Shown here: piece by piece, positions 1 to 5,596 of the stretch
Position numbering within the stretch: the first letter of the stretch is position 1
Layout of the letters: the number at the start of each line of letters is the position of its first letter
Assembly: GCF_011039275.1 (NCBI RefSeq)
Contig: NZ_JAAKGB010000001.1
Span: 1,178,001 to 1,242,000 of the forward strand
Reading direction: 5' to 3'
DNA from: Streptococcus hyointestinalis
Lineage (GTDB): Bacteria > Bacillota > Bacilli > Lactobacillales > Streptococcaceae
Length of the DNA: 64,000 nucleotides
Translations under genes and position numbers: made by a program
Notes under the pieces: model-generated
What the model saw: only the letters and a program-made list of their open reading frames with translations
The model's database searches: none
What the model was told of the DNA's origin: nothing

Positions 1-2
1 CT

Positions 3-464
3 CTAATTTCCATTGTTGGTTGACTTGTCATTGATTTCTCCTTTATAAAAGCGTGATTGGATGTAACACGAATGGCTACAATATTTTCTATTTGGATTGG
101 CATAAGATAAAAATGACCTACCACATTGTTGGCAAGTCAAATCTTCATATGCGGTTTTTGATTTATCGTGTTCGTCAGAATGAGTGGTCCACCAAACCTT
201 ACGACACTTATCCGAACAGAACTTCTTTGGTCTTCCTATTTTATGAATCTTAAGTGCTTGATAACACTGTGGGCAACGAAGTCCATCATTCTGGTCGGCT
301 TTTGCCATCTGCTTTGTCGCAGCACCATGTCCAAGCAATGCTGGATTTCGTTTACAGTATTTCTTAACGGAATCTCTAGATAAACCTGTAGCCTTACCGA
401 TGAATCCATAACCAAGACCTTCTGCGCGCATTTTCCATATTTGTTTGCGTTGACTTTCGTCCAT
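3..464 (-). CDS. Phage HTH / double zinc-knuckle protein
   Basis: A 153-residue protein. The first 40 residues look like a sigma-region-4 or resolvase-type helix-turn-helix (GLSRDSVKKYCKR at 28-39). Two Cys4 zinc knuckles follow, with cysteines at 64, 67, 83, 87 and at 111, 114, 129, 133. Such proteins in streptococcal prophages are often labelled RNA polymerase sigma-70-like; the true role is unknown, and DNA binding is the inference. I chose the start at 464, behind GGAAAGGAAAACAA, rather than the longer reading frame that begins at 500 without a ribosome site. The stop TAG is at 3-5, so the gene is complete. It sits at the packaging-side end of the prophage segment. Confidence 0.6.
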   Translation of the reverse strand: MDESQRKQIWKMRAEGLGYGFIGKATGLSRDSVKKYCKRNPALLGHGAATKQMAKADQNDGLRCPQCYQALKIHKIGRPKKFCSDKCRKVWWTTHSDEHDKSKTAYEDLTCQQCGRSFLSYANPNRKYCSHSCYIQSRFYKGEINDKSTNNGN

Positions 465-736
465 TTGTTTTCCTTTCCAGCAAAAAAGGACTAAAAACAA
501 CTATTTTCTACATTGTTTCTAGCCTTTTTCACTATTTTATTACCAAAATTACATACTAGGGAACGCTACATCCCCACATTAGAAACGTGATAACGGTGGG
601 AAGGAACGTCAAAATTGAGCAATTTTAATGTACCCGCTTGCGAATTTTGCGAAATTACACGTTTGAGGGGGCGTCGGTCTTAGTCTCCCAAGGGTTTAGA
701 GATTTCATCCCCCCTACCCCTGAAGATAAGTTTTAT
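465..736. other. Non-coding stretch with small inverted repeats
   Basis: No credible gene lies here. It contains a hairpin-like CCCCAC...GTGGG pair around 572-601 enclosing TAGAAACGT, the palindrome AAAATTGAGCAATTTT near 611-626, and a C-rich run near 709-718. The local composition is richer in G+C than the flanks. In a prophage this spot, next to the packaging genes, could hold a cos or pac site, but nothing proves that. Confidence 0.3.
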
Positions 737-765
737 TTGCGTTTAATAATAATTTTCGTTATAAT
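737..765 (+). promoter_or_regulatory. Promoter of the toxin-antitoxin operon
   Basis: TTGCGT at 737-742 and a perfect TATAAT at 760-765 with a 17-bp spacer, directly upstream of the antitoxin gene that begins at 796. Confidence 0.75.
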
Positions 766-782
766 GTATATACGATATATAC
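766..782. promoter_or_regulatory. Palindromic operator of the toxin-antitoxin operon
   Basis: GTATATA-CGA-TATATAC is a perfect 7-bp inverted repeat with a 3-bp centre. It starts one base after the -10 box and ends next to the AGGAGG ribosome site. RelB-type antitoxins repress their own promoter by binding such palindromes, so this is the likely autoregulatory operator. Confidence 0.6.
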
Positions 783-795
783 AGGAGGTTAAATC

Positions 796-1089
796 ATGAC
801 TACTATTACTAAAAATTCTCAATTTAGCTTTAGAACAAACGAAGATTTACTATCCAAAGCTAAAGAAATTGTTAGCTACGAAAACATTGATATGTCAACA
901 CTCTTCAATAACCTGTTAATCCAAGTAGTGAATCAAGGTCAAGTTCCCTCTCTGCTTTTAAACGAGGAGCAGTCCAAAAAAGAACGTATCATCGATGAGC
1001 TCTATGGCGAGATACAACAAGGCTATCAAAGTTACCTTGAAGGAGAAGGTAAGTCATTAGATGAGGTGTTCGCAAAATATGGCGCATAA
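796..1089 (+). CDS. RelB/DinJ-type antitoxin
   Basis: A 97-residue protein with the pattern of RelB/DinJ ribbon-helix-helix antitoxins. A beta strand (SQFSFRTNEDLLSKAKEIV) comes first, then helices with the DMSTLFNNLLIQVV element, and an acidic C-terminal part that would wrap the toxin. AGGAGG sits 7 bases before the ATG. Its last 11 bases overlap the toxin gene at 1079, which implies translational coupling and antitoxin-first order, typical of type II modules. By family it should neutralise the partner toxin and repress its own promoter. A role in stabilising the prophage is inference. Confidence 0.8.
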   Translation: MTTITKNSQFSFRTNEDLLSKAKEIVSYENIDMSTLFNNLLIQVVNQGQVPSLLLNEEQSKKERIIDELYGEIQQGYQSYLEGEGKSLDEVFAKYGA

Positions 1090-1399
1090 TGTATTAATTA
1101 CACCAGAAGCAGAAAACGACTTAGATGGTATTTATAACTACATCCTTAATCACTTTCTTGCACCTCAAGCTGCCGAAAATACAATGTCTAACATCAAACT
1201 TGCCATTACAAAAATTGCGGAAGTGCCAAGTCTCGGCATTGATGTATCTGAACGTGTCGGTCGTCAATTTTCAAACGAACATCCATTAAAAATGATGATT
1301 GCTGGCAATTACCTTGTCTTCTACGTTTTTGATGACACAACGGTCGCAATTCTTAGAGTTCTCTACCAAAAACAAAATTGGGTGCAACTCTTCAAATAA
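1079..1399 (+). CDS. RelE/ParE-superfamily toxin
   Basis: A 106-residue protein (MAHNVLITPEAENDLDGIYNYI...). The opening strand, the long alpha-hairpin and the C-terminal strand with the R-V-L-Y element (AILRVLYQKQNW) match the RelE/ParE fold, closer to ParE than to RelE. I use ATG 1079, overlapping the antitoxin, not the upstream in-frame ATG at 1061, which would lie deep inside the antitoxin gene. Family members act either as mRNA interferases (RelE) or gyrase poisons (ParE); the sequence does not let me decide which. Confidence 0.78.
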   Translation: MAHNVLITPEAENDLDGIYNYILNHFLAPQAAENTMSNIKLAITKIAEVPSLGIDVSERVGRQFSNEHPLKMMIAGNYLVFYVFDDTTVAILRVLYQKQNWVQLFK

Positions 1400-1403
1400 A
1401 ACG

Positions 1404-1425
1404 AACCACTTACGAGTGGTTTTTT
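1404..1425 (+). terminator. Intrinsic terminator of the toxin-antitoxin operon
   Basis: AACCACT-TACG-AGTGGTT followed by T4, starting five bases after the toxin stop codon. Confidence 0.85.
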
Positions 1426-1426
1426 G

Positions 1427-1792
1427 TTAGAACCAATAAGTATATTCCACATATCGGTCAGTCGTCTTAGTCTTTCTATCATGACAGGGTTTGCACAAGG
1501 CTTGCCAGTTGGATTGATTCCAAAAAAGGTCTTGGTCTCCTCGGTGAGGAATGATGTGGTCAACCACTGTTGCCTTGGTCAGTCTCCCTTTTCTTTGGCA
1601 GTAAACACACAGAGGATGGAGCTTCAGATAACGAAGCCGAGCCTTGTTCCACTGAGCGTTGTAGCCTTTTGATTTGGTGGACTTAGCATCAAGTAAGTGG
1701 TTGCTTTTATGGTCTTCACAGTACTTGTTTCCATAGGTCACAAGGTTGGGACAACCATGCTGCTTGCAAGGGGTGCTTGGTCGACGTGGCAT
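1427..1792 (-). CDS. HNH endonuclease of the packaging module
   Basis: A 121-residue protein with the HNH signature (VVDHIIPHRGDQDLFWNQSNWQALCKPCH as one block near residues 74-102), zinc-type cysteine pairs C-V-Y-C and C-K-P-C, and an extra Cys/His cluster near the N-terminus (CKQHGCPN...YCEDH). The start at 1792 follows GGGAG and lies one base after the metK stop codon; the upstream extension to 1861 has no such site and overlaps metK. In tailed phages a gene like this lies just before the terminase genes and assists genome packaging. That fits its place at the left edge of the visible prophage. Confidence 0.82.
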   Translation of the reverse strand: MPRRPSTPCKQHGCPNLVTYGNKYCEDHKSNHLLDAKSTKSKGYNAQWNKARLRYLKLHPLCVYCQRKGRLTKATVVDHIIPHRGDQDLFWNQSNWQALCKPCHDRKTKTTDRYVEYTYWF

Positions 1793-1793
1793 C

Positions 1794-2831
1794 TTACTGC
1801 TCCCAAGGAAGATAAGGCTTGGTGAAATGCCCAAGGCAAGTGGTCTTGGTGTAGTCCACATCCAAGAGGTTCAGCTCCTTGATAATTCCTTGTGGGGTAA
1901 GATCGTAGCGTTCACGAACCACTCCTTCTAGTTGTTCAAGAGGATAATCACTTGTCCCAAAGATGTTCACATAAACACCTACAGGCTCTGCAACCCCAAT
2001 GGCATAAGCTAACTGGACTTCACAGCGTTTGGCATACCCTTCACGGACAAAGTCCTTGGCAATCTTCCGTGCCATGTAAGCGGCTGAACGGTCGACCTTG
2101 CTTGGATCTTTCCCAGAGAAAGCTCCACCACCGTGGTGGGCAAAGCCACCGTAGGTATCTGCTACAATCTTACGACCAGTCACACCAGCATCAGCGTAAG
2201 AGCCACCAAGAACAAAGCGACCAGTTGGGTTAACCAAAACCCTGAAGTCAAGGTTCTGACGGTAGCGTTGAGCAACCGACATCATAGCTTGGGTGACAAT
2301 GCGTTTGACTGAGGCAAGGTCAACCTCCTCGTCGTGTTGGATAGACACTAAGAAAGTCTCGATACGCTTGTTTTCATAATCGTATGTGACTTGAGCTTTG
2401 GCATCTTTGCCCAAGGCAGGGTGACCAAGGCTGGTTAACTTTTCAAGAACACGAGTCGCCAACACATAAGGAAGTGGTAAGAACTCAGGGGTTTCATCGG
2501 TCGCATAACCAAACATAATCCCTTGGTCACCTGCACCACCCTTATCCACACCTTGAGAGATGTCTGGGCTTTGAACTCCAAGAAGGTTCGTCACCATGAC
2601 ATCTGTCATACCGTAAGGTTCAAGAACCTTTTTGACAATACCTTCAAGGTTAAAGAAGTGCTTGGTTGAGACTTCACCTGCCACAACCATTTGGTTATCT
2701 TTGATTAAGGTTTCAACCGCCACACGGCTGTTCTTATCATGCTTGAGACATTCCGTCACAATAGCATCTGAGATTTGGTCACAGAGCTTGTCGGGGTGTC
2801 CACTTGAAACTTGTTCACTGGTAATAATCAT
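1794..2831 (-). CDS. metK: Phage-encoded S-adenosylmethionine synthetase (MetK)
   Basis: This 345-residue enzyme makes S-adenosylmethionine from methionine and ATP. Visible family signatures are GHPDK near the N-terminus, GAGDQGIMFGYATDET (ATP/methionine binding) near residue 100, and the glycine-rich GGGAFSGKDPSKVDRSAAY near residue 240. It is about 50 residues shorter than cellular MetK (about 395), as usual for phage copies. I place the start at 2831 (MIITSEQ) because GGAGGAAAAC precedes it; the ATG 12 bases upstream has a poorer site. It belongs to a short minus-strand unit with the HNH gene, driven from the iteron-flanked promoter near 3030. SAM could feed the methyltransferase domain of the element's own restriction enzyme, or counter host SAM limits; that link is inference. 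Confidence 0.93.
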   Translation of the reverse strand: MIITSEQVSSGHPDKLCDQISDAIVTECLKHDKNSRVAVETLIKDNQMVVAGEVSTKHFFNLEGIVKKVLEPYGMTDVMVTNLLGVQSPDISQGVDKGGAGDQGIMFGYATDETPEFLPLPYVLATRVLEKLTSLGHPALGKDAKAQVTYDYENKRIETFLVSIQHDEEVDLASVKRIVTQAMMSVAQRYRQNLDFRVLVNPTGRFVLGGSYADAGVTGRKIVADTYGGFAHHGGGAFSGKDPSKVDRSAAYMARKIAKDFVREGYAKRCEVQLAYAIGVAEPVGVYVNIFGTSDYPLEQLEGVVRERYDLTPQGIIKELNLLDVDYTKTTCLGHFTKPYLPWEQ

Positions 2832-2845
2832 GTTTTCCTCCACGC

Positions 2846-2875
2846 AAAAAGCCCAACCCTTGAGGACTAGGCTTT
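2846..2875 (-). terminator. Hairpin with T-run upstream of metK
   Basis: On the minus strand AAAGCC...GGGCTTTTT forms a short stem ending in T5, 15 bases before the metK start. It could be a partial terminator or attenuator between the small ORF at 2884 and metK. I see no match to a SAM-sensing riboswitch. Confidence 0.45.
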
Positions 2876-2878
2876 GAT

Positions 2879-3021
2879 TTATTTTACTGATTGTTGGCCT
2901 GCTTCGTAGGCTCTCTCGAGTGCTCTTTTAATTCCCCAAACCGAAACATCGTAGAAATCGAGGTTATCGCTTCGGAGTGTTTCCAAAATTTTAGCTTGGA
3001 AATTTTTACATTTTTTGACAT
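2879..3021 (-). pseudogene. Small DUF6900-like phage gene, frameshifted in a poly-A run
   Basis: Starting from ATG 3021 the frame gives only a 45-residue unrelated peptide (stop at 2884). The +1-shifted frame gives KNFQAKILETLRSDNLDFYD followed by VSVWGIKRALERAYEAGQ, which I recognise as the small DUF6900-type phage family (LDFYDVSVW, ALERAYEAG). Adding one A to the six-A run just after the start (about 3011-3016) would fuse ATG to this frame and give a 47-residue protein beginning MSKKCKNFQ. Either the gene is broken, the run is slippery, or the base call is wrong. It is the first gene behind the iteron-flanked promoter. Confidence 0.6.
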
Positions 3022-3025
3022 CTTA

Positions 3026-3031
3026 AGTATA
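3026..3031 (-). promoter_or_regulatory. Probable activator-dependent late promoter (-10 box)
   Basis: TATACT on the minus strand, 5 bases before the start of the DUF6900-like ORF and reading toward metK and the HNH gene. No TTGACA-like -35 exists at 16-18 bp (the hexamer there is CTGTTT). Instead the 11-bp repeats begin about 24 bp upstream, where an activator covering the -35 position would sit. Confidence 0.5.
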
Positions 3032-3054
3032 ACACAGTCTCAAAATAAAAACAG

Positions 3055-3120
3055 TTCGAATTTGGTACAAATTTGGTTCGAAAACAGTTCGAATTTGGTT
3101 CGAATTTAGTTCGAAAGAGG
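3055..3120. repeat. Six 11-bp iterons (consensus TTCGAATTTGG)
   Basis: Six abutting 11-bp units start at 3055, 3066, 3077, 3088, 3099 and 3110. Five begin with the palindrome TTCGAA; the second reads TACAAA. The phasing is perfect, one unit per helical turn. The last unit and a half overlap the 3' end of the DUF1492 gene. The array lies directly upstream of a -35-less promoter on the minus strand, so it is most likely the binding array of a phage transcription activator, with the adjacent DUF1492 protein the first candidate. A replication-origin role is the alternative. Confidence 0.85.
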
Positions 3121-3615
3121 AATTTGAAACACTGATTCATCTAAATCAATGTTCCTACTCATCCAACCATAACATTTCTTTAGTTGCTGATGCACTTTAC
3201 GTTTACGGTAAGAGATTGTGGAACGACTAATCTCATAATGACGAGAAATATCGTCCCAGCTCATCTCATTGAAAATCAAGTCCTTCGTAAATTGCTTCAA
3301 GTCATCTGGTATAAGGTTGACCATACTTTCAAAGAACTCTAGCTCAGTCTTAAGAAAATGATAACACTCCATCAAACTATCCCAATATTCCTTGTTTTCT
3401 TTCGCCAACTTTTCTCGGAAACTGAGTGCAATAGTCTCTGAACGTGAATTGGTCTGAGAAGTTTTTACCCTCTCCATATCTTGTTTTTCATAAACCAGTG
3501 ACTGAATCACACTCTCCTCGCTGATGGGGCGAAAGTTTAACAGTTGATTCTCCACCAATGCAAGCTTCAACTTCACATCGCTATAGTTTTTCATCAAATA
3601 CTCAATCCTATCCAT
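3106..3615 (-). CDS. DUF1492 family phage regulator
   Basis: A 169-residue protein. An N-terminal helical, coiled-coil-like half is followed by a C-terminal helix-turn-helix of sigma-region-4 type (MSWDDISRHYEISRSTISYR near 118-137). DUF1492 proteins occupy the position of ArpU/RinA late-gene regulators in Gram-positive phages. The start overlaps the helicase gene by 8 bases, so the two are translationally coupled. Its own 3' end carries the first of the 11-bp iterons. I infer that this protein binds them and switches on the metK/HNH/packaging unit downstream, but binding is not shown by the sequence alone. Confidence 0.7.
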   Translation of the reverse strand: MDRIEYLMKNYSDVKLKLALVENQLLNFRPISEESVIQSLVYEKQDMERVKTSQTNSRSETIALSFREKLAKENKEYWDSLMECYHFLKTELEFFESMVNLIPDDLKQFTKDLIFNEMSWDDISRHYEISRSTISYRKRKVHQQLKKCYGWMSRNIDLDESVFQIPLSN

Positions 3616-4984
3616 CCGTTCCTCCTACTTGTGCTTTGACGGCTTCAATCAGCCGTGACTGTTGAGCATATTTGTTTTCTAGGGCTTTAAGGATTTCCTC
3701 GTCAATAGTGCCTTCCGTTACAATGTGCTGGACGACCACAGTCTCTGCTTGTTGTCCTTGTCGCCACAGACGAGCGTTGGTTTGTTGGTAGAGTTCCAAG
3801 GACCAAGTCAGACCAAACCAAACGAGGTGGTGTCCACCTTTTTGCAGGTTCAGTCCATGACCACTACTCGCTGGATGAAGGAGACCAACTGTAATATTAC
3901 CCTTGTTCCACTCACGAAAGTCCTGCTCAGTTTTAAGGACTGTTCCCTTAACTTTGATTTTTGCCAACCGTTCCTCAATACGCTGAAGGTCGTGCTTAAA
4001 CCAATAAGCAACAAGAATTGGCTCATTATTAGCTGCTTCGATAATATCTTCAAGAGCATCCAACTTTTGATCATGGAGACTCAACACTTGATGGTCATCT
4101 GAGTAGACAGCCCCATTAGACATTTGAACCAACTTGTTTGACAGACTAGCCGCATTCGCAGCTGTCACTTCTACACCTTCTATCTCTGATAAAACGTACT
4201 CCTTCTTGAACTCTCCATACCGCTCTTTCTCTTTATCAGACATCCTCACTAGCCTCTTGGTCGATATCAATTCAGGCATTTCCAGATAATCCATGGCTTT
4301 CATGGAAATAGTGATATCGTCAATCTTGTCGAAAATCTGACACTCTGCATAGTCCATAGGGATATACTCATAGACGACATTGCCATTTCTACGACCTTCT
4401 TCAAAGTATCGGCTTCGGTATTCTCCGATGAACCGACCCAAACGTTCCCCACAATCAATGACCTTAAACTCCGCAAAGAGATCCATAAGTCCATTGGAAC
4501 TTGGTGTTCCAGTCAACCCAACCACACGTTTCATGTAGGGGCGCATCGCCATAAAGGCCTTAAAGCGTTTGGACTTCCAAGACTTGAAAGAAGAGAGCTC
4601 ATCAATGACCACCATATCCCATTTGAAGTAGGTGCTACATTGTTCCACCAGCCAAGGGAGGTTTTCTCGGTTAACAATATAGATGTCAGCATCTTTCTCG
4701 AGAGCTGCTTGTCTCTGTTTAGGTGTTCCCACAATCTTGGAATAGCGAAGGTGCTTGAGTGCCTCCCACTGCTCAATTTCATCACTCCATACCGTGTTTG
4801 CGACACGAAGGGGGGCAATCACCAAGACCTTTGAAACTTCGTAACGGTCAAACATCAGCTCATTGATAGCTGACAAGGTGGTGGCTGTCTTTCCCATCCC
4901 CATGTCTAGGATGACCGCTGCATAGGGGGTTCTTATGATGAAGTCTTTGGTGACTTCTTGATAGTCATGTAGTTTCAATTTCAT
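3608..4984 (-). CDS. SNF2-type DEAD/DEAH-box helicase of the replication module
   Basis: A 458-residue superfamily 2 ATPase. Walker A is DMGMGKT at 27-33 and motif II is IDEL at 127-130. The C-terminal RecA-like domain carries the SNF2 signature of GLNLQKGGHHLVWFGLTWS and the arginine-finger block NARLWRQGQ. Phage proteins of this class sit beside a VRR-NUC nuclease and are thought to act in DNA replication or recombination. Here the VRR-NUC gene ends 20 bases inside its start and the DUF1492 gene starts inside its end, giving a tight operon with the primase upstream. Length and domains are normal for phage helicases. Confidence 0.9.
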   Translation of the reverse strand: MKLKLHDYQEVTKDFIIRTPYAAVILDMGMGKTATTLSAINELMFDRYEVSKVLVIAPLRVANTVWSDEIEQWEALKHLRYSKIVGTPKQRQAALEKDADIYIVNRENLPWLVEQCSTYFKWDMVVIDELSSFKSWKSKRFKAFMAMRPYMKRVVGLTGTPSSNGLMDLFAEFKVIDCGERLGRFIGEYRSRYFEEGRRNGNVVYEYIPMDYAECQIFDKIDDITISMKAMDYLEMPELISTKRLVRMSDKEKERYGEFKKEYVLSEIEGVEVTAANAASLSNKLVQMSNGAVYSDDHQVLSLHDQKLDALEDIIEAANNEPILVAYWFKHDLQRIEERLAKIKVKGTVLKTEQDFREWNKGNITVGLLHPASSGHGLNLQKGGHHLVWFGLTWSLELYQQTNARLWRQGQQAETVVVQHIVTEGTIDEEILKALENKYAQQSRLIEAVKAQVGGTDG

Positions 4985-5246
4985 CTAGCACTTCTCCGAT
5001 CTTCTCAACAGTGTCTAGCACATGGACCTTGAAACCTAATCGCTCAAATAGTCTGTGCCTAGAGACTTGTAACAAACGTGGCTTTTCACCAGGGGCTTTT
5101 ACTTCCACCATGCCAATCTTGCCATTAGGTAAAAACACCAACCTATCTGGTACTCCTGCAAAAGATGGTGACACCCACTTAGGACAAATCCCACTACGCT
5201 TTCTGACTTCACTCACTAACTTTCTCTCAACAACTTTTTCTCGCAT
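4965..5246 (-). CDS. VRR-NUC domain nuclease
   Basis: A 93-residue stand-alone VRR-NUC (PD-(D/E)XK-like) nuclease. The catalytic pattern is visible as D34 in GVPDRLVF and E48-V-K50 in MVEVKAPG. I chose ATG 5246 (MREKVVERKLV) because GGAAGGATTGGGT precedes it; the longer frame to 5294 runs into a region with no ribosome site. Small VRR-NUC proteins next to phage SNF2 helicases probably form a structure-specific nuclease-helicase pair (partnership is inference). It overlaps the helicase gene by 20 bases. Confidence 0.88.
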   Translation of the reverse strand: MREKVVERKLVSEVRKRSGICPKWVSPSFAGVPDRLVFLPNGKIGMVEVKAPGEKPRLLQVSRHRLFERLGFKVHVLDTVEKIGEVLDEIETT

Positions 5247-5596
5247 ACCCAATCCTTCCGTCAGAAACATCGCCAAAGGAAAAGTGCAGTTCACGCTAGT
5301 CAGTTACATTACTTTCCTATACCTCTTTTTATCTTTTTTTATTTTTCTTTATATCTAAGTTATAGAAAAGACCTACTAAACCTGCACTTTGAAATCCCCT
5401 ATGACAACTTTTGTATATGACCTTCTCGACTTGCACTTTTTAAGACCCGTGAAAGTCGTGATAGTTTTGTCTAAACTCTTCTCACTACCAACGAACAATA
5501 ACTCTCCGTGTTTCAAAGATTTAAGTTGTGACTTGACTATCACGGCTTACACCAACACCCTCTGATGATAAAAGCAACTTTCACTGATTTTCACGG
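5247..5596. other. Repeat-rich non-coding gap in the replication operon
   Basis: About 350 bp without an ATG-initiated ORF, unusual inside an otherwise overlapping operon. It contains CGTGATAGT at 5457-5465 facing ACTATCACG at 5536-5544, a tandem CGTGAAAGT-CGTGATAGT at 5448-5465, and CTGCACTTT-type words near 5280, 5383 and 5432 (two orientations). Long T-rich runs lie at 5320-5355. Candidate roles are a replication origin or a long regulated leader. Confidence 0.4.

Noticed and set aside
1061-1399. Longer start of the toxin at 1061
   Set aside because: That ATG lies within the antitoxin coding frame and lacks a ribosome site; ATG 1079 gives the usual short overlap.
2846-2880. SAM riboswitch in front of phage metK
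   Set aside because: Only a short stem with T-run is present; no S-box or SMK-type conserved core is visible.
2891-3109. 72-codon plus-strand ORF over the iterons
   Set aside because: The repeated SNLVQIW-type peptide is just the translation of the 11-bp iterons; the real coding signal here is on the minus strand.
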